Positions 24,809-34,100 of a stretch of 38,334 nucleotides of DNA are shown one piece after another; positions within the stretch are counted from its first letter, which is position 1, and each line of letters starts with the position of its first letter. Below the pieces are notes generated by a model that saw only the letters and a list, made by a program, of their open reading frames with translations, made no database searches and was not told where the DNA came from. The stretch comes from an uncultured Porphyromonadaceae bacterium (lineage in GTDB: Bacteria > Bacteroidota > Bacteroidia > Bacteroidales > Muribaculaceae), in assembly GCA_947174235.1 (NCBI GenBank), contig CAMWID010000030.1, positions 1-38,334 of the forward strand, in the 5' to 3' direction. The position numbers and the translations under genes are program-made.

Positions 24809-27247
24809 ATGACGATAATGATTAAAAATCCTTTTTTTACCGTCCTCGTTCTGTCAGGAATACTGACTGCCCCGGCATTTGCAGACCGACAGACCGTGAC
24901 CCTCAACGATGGTTGGCAATTCACTAAAGGAAGACCGGACTCCTCTACAAAATGGCAACAGGTAAGGGTGCCTCACGACTGGGCGATCTACGGTCCGTTT
25001 GATGTAGCCAACGACCTTCAGAAAGTAGCCGTCGAACAGAACGGAGAGACTGAGGAAACCCTAAAAACAGGCCGCACCGGAGGATTGCCCTTTATCGGAA
25101 AGGGCACATACAAGACCTCGTTTGAAGTGCCTGACACTGTTAACCGCAATATCACTCTTGTGTTTGACGGAGCCATGAGCAACGCTCATGTAAAAGTCAA
25201 CGGAAAGGAGGTGGCGTACTGGCCCTACGGATATGACTCTTTCTATGCGGACGTGACCGATGCCGTTAAGCCAGGAGAAAACGAAATGGTTGTAGAGCTT
25301 GAAAACTTTGAACGCGCATCTCGCTGGTATCCCGGAGCCGGTCTTTACCGTAACGTGCATGTGGTCAATACCGACAGGGTGCATATCCCTGTATGGGGCA
25401 CTTATGTGACCACTCCGGATGTGACCCGGGAAGAAGCTTCTGTAAAACTTGAAATGGAAATCGCAGGGACTTCCAAGGGGGAAAAAGTTGACGTGGTGAC
25501 AGAGATTGTTTCTCCAGAAGGAAAAACCGTGGCAACGAATAAATCTCAATATGTGGCGCACGGACAAAAATTTTCACAAAATTTTATTGTCGCCAAGCCG
25601 GATTTGTGGAATACCGAAAACCCCGCGCTTTACACAGCCAAGACCAAGCTTTTTGTAGAAGGTAAAGAGGTGGATGAATACAACACCCGTTTCGGTATCC
25701 GGAAACTCGAATATATTCCTGAAAAAGGATTTTTCCTTAACGGCGAACCTACCAAATTCAAAGGTGTATGCAATCACCACGATCTTGGTCCCCTCGGTGC
25801 AGCCGTAAACAAATCGGCTCTCCGTCATCAGGTGGAAATCATGAAGGATATGGGCGTTAACGCTATCCGCACCGCACACAATATGCCTGCCCCCGAACTT
25901 GTGGAACTATGCGACGAACTCGGAATGATGCTTATGGTGGAACCATTTGACGACTGGGGATTCCGTCCGAAATCGCCCAACGGATACGGCGCTTTCTTCA
26001 ACGAATGGGCTGAGCGCGACATCACAAACATGGTGAAACATTACCGCAATAACCCTTCAGTCGTGATGTGGTCTATAGGTAACGAGGTACCAAGCCAATG
26101 GGGTCCGGACGGTGTGTCGGAGCTGACCATGCTTCAAGACCTTGTAAAATCTTTGGATTCCACCCGCCCTGTCACATGCGGTATGGACCAGATCAATGCT
26201 GTGCTCGACAACGGATTCGCCGCCTCTCTTGACATTCCCGGATTCAACTACAAGCCTCAACGCTATGAGGAAGCTTATGGAAAGTTACCCCAAAGAATGA
26301 TTCTCGGTTCGGAAACAGCATCTACAGTATCATCAAGAGGTGTATACCATTTCCCTGTCTCATTTGACAAAGAGCACAACACAATGATACATCCTGACAA
26401 TCAGTCTTCCAGCTATGACAATGAGACATGCGACTGGTCGAACACTCCCGACATCGATTTCTATATGGATGAAAAGCCTTGGGTGCTCGGTCAATTTGTA
26501 TGGACAGGGTTCGACTATCTTGGAGAACCTTCCCCATATGACACCGACGCATGGCCCAGCCATAGTTCCGTATTCGGCATTGTAGACCTTGCATCCCTCC
26601 CTAAAGACCGGTATTATCTTTATCGTTCGCAATGGAATCAAAACGATCCGACACTCCATGTGCTTCCCCACTGGAACTGGAAAGGGAGAGAGGGGGAAAT
26701 AACTCCTGTCTTTGTCTACACGTCATATCCGAAAGCTGAATTATTTATAAACGGGAAAAGTCAGGGTGTGAGGGAAAAGAATGATTCATCCCTGCAATCA
26801 AGATACCGGCTGATGTGGAACGAAACTGTATATGAACCCGGAGAATTGAAAGTGGTGGCATATGATAACGACGGGAAACCTGCAGCGGAAAAAATCATAC
26901 GTACCGCCGGGAAACCTCATCATCTTGTATTGTCGTCCAACCGCAATTCGCTTGAACCGAACGGCGATGATCTCGCTTATATCACTGTTCAGGTGGCAGA
27001 CAAAGACGGCAACATAATTCCGGATGACAAGAGAGAAGTAAAATTTTCTGTAAAAGGGGCAGGTTCATTTGAAGCGACCGCTAACGGAGACCCGACCTCA
27101 CTGCGCAGCTTCCAGAAACCGGAAATGGATCTCTTCAGCGGTGCTGCAACAGCTATTGTAAGAAGTGCGAAAGAAAACGGCAAACTTTATTTCACAGCCA
27201 CGGCAAAAGGTGTTAAACCTGCGACAATCGCTATTGATGTTGAATGA
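24809..27247 (+). CDS. GH2 beta-galactosidase, secreted
   Basis: This is a family 2 glycoside hydrolase, most likely a beta-galactosidase acting on galacto-oligosaccharides made by the neighbouring galactanase. It has 812 residues from the ATG at 24809; the ATG at 24818 is equally possible. The frame also has a TTG at 24791 inside the galactanase gene, which I reject. The signal peptide ends at TAPAFA. The sugar-binding jelly roll (about 25-190), the Ig-like domain and the TIM barrel follow. The barrel shows GVCNHHDLGPLGAA, NAIRTAHNMP, SIGNEVPSQWG with acid/base Glu426, ILGSETAS with nucleophile Glu502, and GQFVWTGFDYLGEP. C-terminal DUF4982-like and Ig-like domains end in a short tail. A terminator lies 24 bases beyond the stop codon. 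Confidence 0.93.
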   Translation: MTIMIKNPFFTVLVLSGILTAPAFADRQTVTLNDGWQFTKGRPDSSTKWQQVRVPHDWAIYGPFDVANDLQKVAVEQNGETEETLKTGRTGGLPFIGKGTYKTSFEVPDTVNRNITLVFDGAMSNAHVKVNGKEVAYWPYGYDSFYADVTDAVKPGENEMVVELENFERASRWYPGAGLYRNVHVVNTDRVHIPVWGTYVTTPDVTREEASVKLEMEIAGTSKGEKVDVVTEIVSPEGKTVATNKSQYVAHGQKFSQNFIVAKPDLWNTENPALYTAKTKLFVEGKEVDEYNTRFGIRKLEYIPEKGFFLNGEPTKFKGVCNHHDLGPLGAAVNKSALRHQVEIMKDMGVNAIRTAHNMPAPELVELCDELGMMLMVEPFDDWGFRPKSPNGYGAFFNEWAERDITNMVKHYRNNPSVVMWSIGNEVPSQWGPDGVSELTMLQDLVKSLDSTRPVTCGMDQINAVLDNGFAASLDIPGFNYKPQRYEEAYGKLPQRMILGSETASTVSSRGVYHFPVSFDKEHNTMIHPDNQSSSYDNETCDWSNTPDIDFYMDEKPWVLGQFVWTGFDYLGEPSPYDTDAWPSHSSVFGIVDLASLPKDRYYLYRSQWNQNDPTLHVLPHWNWKGREGEITPVFVYTSYPKAELFINGKSQGVREKNDSSLQSRYRLMWNETVYEPGELKVVAYDNDGKPAAEKIIRTAGKPHHLVLSSNRNSLEPNGDDLAYITVQVADKDGNIIPDDKREVKFSVKGAGSFEATANGDPTSLRSFQKPEMDLFSGAATAIVRSAKENGKLYFTATAKGVKPATIAIDVE

Positions 27248-27271
27248 AAGCATCACCCGTTTTACCTAAAT

Positions 27272-27304
27272 AAAAAATCCCGGTGATAACCGGGATTTTT
27301 TTGA
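27272..27304 (+). terminator. Terminator of the GH53-GH2 operon
   Basis: Bases 27272-27284 pair perfectly with 27289-27301, 13 bp with a GATA loop and a T-run at the 3' side. It is a textbook intrinsic terminator. Confidence 0.92.
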
Positions 27305-27315
27305 TATATACAAAA

Positions 27316-27347
27316 TGTAAAGGTCCGGTCAGTGCCTGACCTTTACA
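27316..27347 (-). terminator. Terminator of the patatin-GH13-prs operon
   Basis: Bases 27316-27325 pair perfectly with 27338-27347, and an inner alternative (GGTCAG/CTGACC) can extend the fold. On the - strand it is followed by TTTTGTATAT. It lies five bases past the prs stop codon. Confidence 0.8.
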
Positions 27348-27351
27348 CAAA

Positions 27352-28296
27352 TCATTTGAAGAGATATTGTGATGAAATCGATTGATTGTTGTGGATACGG
27401 CGTATGGTATCTGCAAAAAGTTTTGCCACCGGCAATACGACCGCCTTGTTGTTGTCCTTGCCATAAGGTATTGAATCTGTGAAAACAATCTCCGTAAGAC
27501 CGGAAGCCTTGACACGGTCTGTGGCAGGGTCGCTCATGACCGCATGGCTGCACAATGCCCTCACTGATGCCGCTCCGTTTTCAAGAAGAAGATCTGCCGC
27601 CTTGGTTATTGTCCCGGCAGTATCGCTGATATCGTCCACAAGAACCACGTTCTTTCCGGCGACATCACCTATCACTGTCATCTTCTCAACCACATTTGCC
27701 TTTGCCCGCTGCTTATGACAAAGCACCAGCGGCACATCAAAATATTTTGCATAAGAGTTGGCTCTCTTGGCGCCTCCGACATCCGGCGACGCTATCACGA
27801 GATCTTTAAGATGCAGACTCTCGATGTAGGGGATAAAAATGGAAGACGCATAGAGATGGTCTACCGGAACATTGAAGAATCCCTGGATCTGATCGGCATG
27901 GAGATCCATGGTGATCAGACGGTCGATCCCTGCCACACTGAGAAGATCCGCCACCAGCTTGGCGGCGATCGATACACGGGGCTTATCCTTGCGGTCCTGA
28001 CGTGCCCAACCGAAGTAAGGGATCACCGCTACTATAGTTGCGGCGGATGCCCGCTTGGCTGCGTCGATCATAAGAAGAAGCTCCATCAGATTGTCAGTAT
28101 TGGGGAATGTGGACTGAACCAGATAGACTTCAGAGCCACGGATGGATTCCTCGAATGAAATCTCAAACTCTCCGTCGGCAAAAGTCTCAATCTTCATTTT
28201 GCCTAACTCTATGCCCAGATCCTTGCAGATAGACTCTCCAAGATAATGGCTTTTGGTTCCTGCGAAAACCTTGATGGGCGGAAGATAATTGCTCAT
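27352..28296 (-). CDS. prs: Ribose-phosphate pyrophosphokinase (PRPP synthetase)
   Basis: This enzyme makes phosphoribosyl pyrophosphate from ribose 5-phosphate and ATP, for purine, pyrimidine, His, Trp and NAD synthesis. It has 314 residues from the ATG at 28296. The frame extends 19 codons upstream, but MSNYLPPIKVFAGTKSHYL matches the usual N-terminus. Signatures are FADGEFEISFEESIRG, QSTFPNTDNLMELLLMIDA, IPYFGWARQDRKDKPRVSI (ATP-binding loop), DLHADQIQGFF (metal site) and the PRPP-binding loop VLVDDISDTAGTI. The full-length two-domain class I form is intact. It follows the GH13 gene on the same strand after 65 bases and ends at a terminator. Housekeeping expression would therefore depend on the operon promoter near 31050 or an unseen internal one. 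Confidence 0.97.
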   Translation of the reverse strand: MSNYLPPIKVFAGTKSHYLGESICKDLGIELGKMKIETFADGEFEISFEESIRGSEVYLVQSTFPNTDNLMELLLMIDAAKRASAATIVAVIPYFGWARQDRKDKPRVSIAAKLVADLLSVAGIDRLITMDLHADQIQGFFNVPVDHLYASSIFIPYIESLHLKDLVIASPDVGGAKRANSYAKYFDVPLVLCHKQRAKANVVEKMTVIGDVAGKNVVLVDDISDTAGTITKAADLLLENGAASVRALCSHAVMSDPATDRVKASGLTEIVFTDSIPYGKDNNKAVVLPVAKLFADTIRRIHNNQSISSQYLFK

Positions 28297-28361
28297 GATA
28301 TGGATTGGTAAAAATTGGTTTACAAAATTAAGACTATTTTTTGGAAAAATCACAATTTAAC

Positions 28362-30116
28362 TCAGGATTTCTTTTCTCCTCTGAGGCGAGACCCGGTCAT
28401 TTTGCTCCCGGAAAAGTCTTCAAGCCGTCCTACAGGCAACACTACCGCATCCGCTGCACTCAGATAAACCGAGACAGGAGTAGCCGGAGCAAGGTTAAGC
28501 TTGTGTGATTTTCCCCATAAAAGATCCTTTGTCACAATCTCGCCCCGTTGCATTCCTGTCATTTCGAAAGCGAGTTCGGGAATAACCACATTGACATGCG
28601 ACTCCTCCGATGAGAAATTGACAACAATCAGGAGCACGTCATCGCCTTTATACCTCATAAATGCGAAATGTCTGTGCGGATCGAATCCCGGCTGGCGCAG
28701 ATTGGCATACATAAGATCGAAAAAGTTTCCCTCCCTGAGCGACAGTCTGTCATTGCACAGCGTGAGCACTTTCTTATATACATCCCTTAACCAACGTTCA
28801 TGGGGCGACAGAAGCTCATCGTCGCATTTGCCGCCGTTCATCCATCGGCGTATTGTGGACAGGCTCCAGTAATCAAATATGGTCGTGCGGTCATTGTCTC
28901 CGGCAAACCCTTCGTTATCTCGTGCCTGCTCCCCAAGTTCCTGACCATAATATATCATCACCGGACCTTTCGATATCATCGATGACGTGACAAGCGACGG
29001 GATCACCCTCAGCGAGTCGCCGGCATATGCCTTCGATCCGAACCTTACCTCATCATGATTCTCAAGGAAGTTGAGCATCCTGTCGCCAATTCCGTCAACA
29101 GTCTGCCAGCACCCGGTGAGTTGCGCCGCGCTCCATCCGTGCGTTTCTATCCCCACAAGCGTGTCGTAAAGATTCACCTTGTCATATAGATAGTCAAAGC
29201 ATCCGTAATCAAGAAACGGTCTGTACAGACCCACGTCGTATATTTCTCCGATAAACATCACATGGGGATACACGCTCTTCACCTGTGGTATAACCCAATG
29301 CCAGAACGCGAGCGGAACCATAAACACCATGTCACACCTGAATCCGTCCACCCCTTTAGATGCCCAGAACCTAAGGATATCAAGCATTTTATGCCAAGTA
29401 TCAGGCACCGGATAGAAATGATCTGAATTATCATTATAATCGTGTCCGTAATTAAGTTTTACGGTCTCATACCAGTCATTGCGTGTACAGAATGCCGTGA
29501 AACAGTCGTTTCCCGTGGCTTTTGCCGGAAACTCGACATATGGCGCACCACCTTCAGCAGAAAGACTGAAATCCGGATAGAACTGTTGGTTGGATATATA
29601 ATAGTAGTTGTTGTCACGGGCAAAGTTCATATTTATATCGTCATGCTTTCCAAAGTCTTCCACACCTTCGGGAGCCACGTCAGAATGATAGACCCTCGCC
29701 GTATGGTTGGGAACAAAATCGATAAGGATCTTCATCTTTTCAGCATGAATACGCTTCACAAGCTTCTCGAACTCGTCCATTCTGTCGGGGACTGACTCCG
29801 CCAGGGCAGGATCGACATCATAATAATCCTTTATAGCATATGGAGAACCAGCCTCCCCTTTTACCACATTGGGATTGTCTGGCGTGATTCCATATTCGCT
29901 GAAATCAGTTTTTGTGGCATGCTCGATAATTCCAGTAAGCCATAGACAGTTCACACCCAATTCTTTTATAGAACGCAATATATGGGGAGTAAAATCATTG
30001 AATTTCCCACTTCCGTTCTGTTTGAGTGTTCCCCATGGCACACAATTGGGATTCCTGTTTGCAAATATTCTCGGAAACAGTTGATAAATGATCAGTCTTT
30101 CTTTTGGATCGCTCAT
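28362..30116 (-). CDS. GH13 alpha-amylase family enzyme, cytoplasmic
   Basis: This is a family 13 glycoside hydrolase of 584 residues from the ATG at 30116. The longer frame to 30182 would overlap the patatin gene and lacks family similarity, so I reject it. No signal peptide is seen, so it should act in the cytoplasm, probably on alpha-glucans or maltodextrins. Conserved regions are DFVPNH (133-138), GFRCDMV with nucleophile Asp261, FIGEIYD with acid/base Glu290, and FLENHDEVR with His353-Asp354. A C-terminal beta domain (about 480-570, RHFAFMRYKGDDVLLIVVNF) follows. The N-terminus IIYQLFPRIFANRN is that of the alpha-amylase barrel. The exact specificity is not readable. It starts seven bases after the patatin gene's stop codon, so the two are co-transcribed. 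Confidence 0.9.
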   Translation of the reverse strand: MSDPKERLIIYQLFPRIFANRNPNCVPWGTLKQNGSGKFNDFTPHILRSIKELGVNCLWLTGIIEHATKTDFSEYGITPDNPNVVKGEAGSPYAIKDYYDVDPALAESVPDRMDEFEKLVKRIHAEKMKILIDFVPNHTARVYHSDVAPEGVEDFGKHDDINMNFARDNNYYYISNQQFYPDFSLSAEGGAPYVEFPAKATGNDCFTAFCTRNDWYETVKLNYGHDYNDNSDHFYPVPDTWHKMLDILRFWASKGVDGFRCDMVFMVPLAFWHWVIPQVKSVYPHVMFIGEIYDVGLYRPFLDYGCFDYLYDKVNLYDTLVGIETHGWSAAQLTGCWQTVDGIGDRMLNFLENHDEVRFGSKAYAGDSLRVIPSLVTSSMISKGPVMIYYGQELGEQARDNEGFAGDNDRTTIFDYWSLSTIRRWMNGGKCDDELLSPHERWLRDVYKKVLTLCNDRLSLREGNFFDLMYANLRQPGFDPHRHFAFMRYKGDDVLLIVVNFSSEESHVNVVIPELAFEMTGMQRGEIVTKDLLWGKSHKLNLAPATPVSVYLSAADAVVLPVGRLEDFSGSKMTGSRLRGEKKS

Positions 30117-30123
30117 GATTTGG

Positions 30124-30933
30124 TTAGTTATTGTGAATTCGCTCAAGAACCCTGCAAGCCGCGTCATAACCTGCCGTGACACCCTTCTTAAGACTCGACA
30201 GTTCGAATGTCCTTACATTTGACATGTTCTGTATTGCTATGACATGGTCACACAACCGGATATCCTGCGGCGTGTTGGATTTCATCATAAGATGAAATGT
30301 TCTATATGCGATATCTATTATAGATGTCTTTGTTTTAAGATGTTTCCGCATGGGGCTGCAATTGCTGCCGTATAGTGTGTCGCAATAGTCTCTTATCGCC
30401 CATGCCGGGAGATTGCGCAGCACTCCTCCGTCCACATAATTGACTCCGTTTATTCTTACCGGGTTGAAGATAATGGGGATGCTGCACGACGCCATGACTC
30501 TTGGCACAATCTCCCCTTTTCCCCATCCCACCGACTTTCCGTTGTCGATATCGGTGGCACAGATGACCGTAGGTGTCTTCATTTCTTCAAGACGGCTCAC
30601 AGGAAGCCAGCTTTGAAGAAGCTTTCCGAACCGGTTGAGCTTCATAAATCCTTCCTTGGGCAACGACCACTCTGTAAAATCGCCGAAACTGCTCGCCTCG
30701 GTGAAACATTCCACCATATCCTGTGGAGTAAGTCCGGATCCGTACAAAGCTGCCGCTATAGACCCGGCTGACACTCCTGACAAGACATCAGGGAATATAC
30801 CGAAATTCTCAAAAGCCATGAGTACGCCGATATGAGAGAATCCTTTGGCCCCCCCTCCGCTCAAGGCGAGACCAACTGTATTGTCTTTATGTATGCCGAG
30901 GCGCTCAAGCAGTCCCTCTATTTTCCATGCCAT
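30124..30933 (-). CDS. Patatin-like phospholipase
   Basis: This is a patatin-family lipid acyl hydrolase of 269 residues, with no signal peptide and no barrel domain, so it is cytoplasmic or peripheral at the inner membrane. The Ser-Asp dyad is complete. The oxyanion loop is LSGGGAKGFSHIG (25-37), the nucleophile is Ser55 in GVSAGS, and the catalytic Asp168 lies in VDGGVLRN. The segment ICATDIDNGKS and the VPRVMASCSIPIIFNP motif are typical of RssA/NTE-type bacterial patatins. It is the first gene of a likely operon with a GH13 enzyme and prs. The start is the ATG at 30933. A function in membrane lipid turnover is likely but the substrate is unknown. Nothing around it suggests a CBASS effector. 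Confidence 0.92.
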   Translation of the reverse strand: MAWKIEGLLERLGIHKDNTVGLALSGGGAKGFSHIGVLMAFENFGIFPDVLSGVSAGSIAAALYGSGLTPQDMVECFTEASSFGDFTEWSLPKEGFMKLNRFGKLLQSWLPVSRLEEMKTPTVICATDIDNGKSVGWGKGEIVPRVMASCSIPIIFNPVRINGVNYVDGGVLRNLPAWAIRDYCDTLYGSNCSPMRKHLKTKTSIIDIAYRTFHLMMKSNTPQDIRLCDHVIAIQNMSNVRTFELSSLKKGVTAGYDAACRVLERIHNN

Positions 30934-30968
30934 GTAGAAACATATTTATTTCCTTTCCAAAATCCTGT

Positions 30969-30981
30969 CAGGCTTCGCCTG
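30969..30981 (-). other. Small hairpin in the patatin operon leader
   Basis: On the - strand CAGGC-GAA-GCCTG forms a perfect 5-bp stem with a 3-base loop, 36 bases before the patatin start codon. Its function is unknown. Confidence 0.35.
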
Positions 30982-31038
30982 GCACCCAACGCTACCCCTT
31001 GTCAACCCGTTTCGTACCTTTGTCTTTATATTCTGACG

Positions 31039-31070
31039 CAAAAATAACAAAAATACGGCATAAGACCAAA
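31039..31070 (-). promoter_or_regulatory. Promoter of the patatin-GH13-prs operon
   Basis: On the - strand TTTG (31070-31067) is followed after exactly 20 bases by TATTTTTG (31046-31039), a perfect match to the Bacteroidota consensus. Transcription would begin near 31033 and leave a leader of about 100 bases. Confidence 0.75.
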
Positions 31071-31078
31071 ATACGGCA
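31050..31078. repeat. Direct repeats AAAATACGGCA over the patatin operon promoter
   Basis: AAAATACGGCA occurs at 31050-31060 and 31068-31078, 18 bases apart. The second copy overlaps the -33 box and the first lies in the spacer. An inverted ACCGTAT follows close by. The placement suggests a regulator-binding site. Confidence 0.45.
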
Positions 31079-31128
31079 CATTTACCGTATCCTTACCATA
31101 TTTTGTTGCCGGATAACCATGACATATG

Positions 31129-34100
31129 TCATTCGCCAGGCACTAAATCCGAAGTCCTGCCCGCAATGCTGTCACCGGGAAATCCTGAATCCTCTCCACC
31201 TGAAGACCGTTCATTCAGTGAAGAACCTTTAACATCCCCATCCTTCCTTTTGCGCCTCAAAAAAGTAAACGGGTTATCAAACTCCCTGCGATAAACCACA
31301 CCCAGACCCTGGGTGGTCAACGCTTCCCTTAGATAATAATTCTGGTCGTTGAAGTGATTATATGCCTTCAACCGGAGATTGCCGTTATGACTCAACAGGT
31401 ATTCAATATCAAAATCTCCGACAAACGTCGTGGTCGACGTGTTCTTGTCGCGATACCCGAAATTTCCGTTTACGAGAAGCCTGTTGTTGAGCAGACGCGA
31501 CGATAGCGCCACATCCACCTCCAGATCCGAAAAATCGCCCTTGTCGCTCCTGAATGTCGGAGCCACAGTGAATTTGTCGGTAAGCTGTCCGAGCATATTC
31601 GACAACTGCGACGACAGGGTGGTGGAAGCCACAGCCGCCAATTCTCCGCCGCTGCTTCCAGAGCCCATATACTCCGGCGTATAAAATCTGTTGAGTGCCA
31701 GAAGGTAGATAATCTGTCGGCTCATCATGTCGTCAGTAGATATGATACTCTTCACTTTCCTCTCCACGTCCTGAGTCAGTGTAGGAAGGTCAATATCGAA
31801 TGTGATGTCAGGCTGCTGCATCTCCCCTTTCACCATCAGCAGCGCGTCTACAGGCACATTCGTCCGCGCCAGTTCCGGATCTGTAGAAAAGCTTTTGTCA
31901 AGATCCGAAAGGTTGGTATTCACCCTATAACTCGCCGTGATATCAAGATTGGCGTTCAGCGGATCCCCGTTGAACGAAATGTTGCTTCCCGGCAATATCG
32001 TAAAGTTTCTAAGAATCAGATCCTGAAGCGAGAAATTGTAATACCCTTCGGCAAGGGTATACTTGCCGAGCATCTGTATCTCGTCTGAATCAGACTCATA
32101 ATCAAGCTGTATCGCGCCGTTGCCACGTGCAGTTATCTTATCTCCGGCAACAGGATCCATCACAAGCGTCATCAATGCCGATGGAGTGACCGAACATCTG
32201 AGATCCATCCGGAATCGTGTCGGAACATTGTTATCTGTATCAATTTTCTTCCTGAATGCAGCAAGAACATCAGGCACACTGTCTCTGACAAGTTTTTCAC
32301 GTTCCTCTTTCTCCCTGTCTGTAAAAGTCAGGAAATGGTAGTCGGCGGCGGCTTCCGTATCATTAAGCACGAATGTAAACGTGGAATTTTCAGCTATAGC
32401 CATATCAACGGTCACCGACACAACCCCGGGCCATCCTTTTATCATGGCTCCCCCATTTCCATATATTGTGCCATACCAATCCGGATTCATTTTCTGGTTA
32501 GTGTCATAACACAACAATCCCTTCGCGTCACTGATCTTGAAATTGAATGTCGGATCATGGAAATATCGGTGCGTAAGTTCCCCTGAAAGAATTGCGGAAT
32601 TCCCGGCACGGTCATAAAGGCGGAACGACGGTATCTCTATTTTTCCGGGATTCAAGATCACCGAATCAGTACCGTGATAATATGTGTTGGTATAATCCAA
32701 CTTTATTGATATAGAATCTCCAAGTATCCTTCCTGTCAGATCTATATCGCTGAATGTGCCGAATAATTTGGCGCGTCCGCTTGCATACCCCTGCACATCA
32801 GATGAGAAAGCTCCCATAAAAGGAGCAAGAAACCCAACCGGCACCCGGTCGGCATCAATGCTGAAACTCAAGGAATCCTTCGTGACCCATATTCCTCCGT
32901 CAACGACGGCTTTTCGTTTCCCGGCTTGCTCTATGTCGGCATATATGGTCACTTCTTTTTCTTCGTTGTCCCATCGGCTTTTAATATCGGCATCTCCCAA
33001 CAAGGATCCGTTATATGTGAAGCCTTTGACAAAGAGATTGTCCGTAGAAGCGACCGGATCTTTGCCGAGGGCTCCGCTCGCGGTAATCTCTCCTGTGGCT
33101 GTGCCTCCGAATGTGACATAATTTATATTCAATGTCTCAAACACATAATCCAGATCAATAGCCGCAAGTTTGACCGCCAAAGTATCGGATGACAAGGGAG
33201 ATGCTGTGCCGTCTATCTCAACAAACTGACCGTCATGCCATATCTTTATGCCCTCCACGTCAATAATGTTGTCGGCATAGCTCACCTTCCCTTTGTCGAT
33301 ATTCCATTTCGCCGCACCCATGTCGAACCGGGAAGGATTTATATCGAGAACTACCTCCGGACACGAAGTCAGTTCACTTTTACTCAGGAGCGCACCCAAA
33401 GAGAGCATCCCCTTGAAACTGTTGTTTTCTGTATTCATCCAGTCAATATCTGCAAACACCCGGTTTTCCTGACCCACGACATTCAGATTTACCGCCAGTT
33501 CACCCCTTTTCACCGGGAATGTCGTGCCAAGATCCACATTTACTGATTTCTTTATGCCGTCAAGATCTATTTTGAGTCGGTTGTCCCGCAGTAGTTTATT
33601 CTTTCCCTGTTGTAGATACGGAATGTCGACCGTAAGCGAAGCCCTGCTGTCTGAGCCTGCGACCACGCCGTCCACAGGCACCGGAACCAACAGACGTACC
33701 GGAAGATTAAAGAATTGTGTGAGTGTATTGTCAGGCTTTACGAGCAACGAGAATTCAACATCCGAATGAAATTCCGCAGTATGTGTAGGGGGAGTAACAA
33801 GAGCAGGGAAAACAGACGAAACCATCTCCTTCAGTTCCTTGGAAATCTCCGCGATCTTGAAATGTCCATAAATCTCACCATCAATCCAATCGCTTGTCAA
33901 AGAGATGTGACGACCTTCCTCGGCATCCTCGGATTTCAATATAAAACGGTCAAGCGATATCCCCTCTCCGGATTCAGGATTGAACTCAAAATCTGTCAGA
34001 CGCAAATCTCCGGTGACATTATCCGGAGAATCACCCTCAAGATCCGCGACAACCCTCCCTTTAAGACAATATCCGTCATACTTGGCAAGCAGTCCTATCT

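Noticed and set aside
30124..30933. Patatin as a CBASS-type defence effector
   Set aside because: No cyclic-nucleotide synthase, sensor or other defence gene is nearby. The neighbours are metabolic and the motifs are of the general RssA/NTE type.
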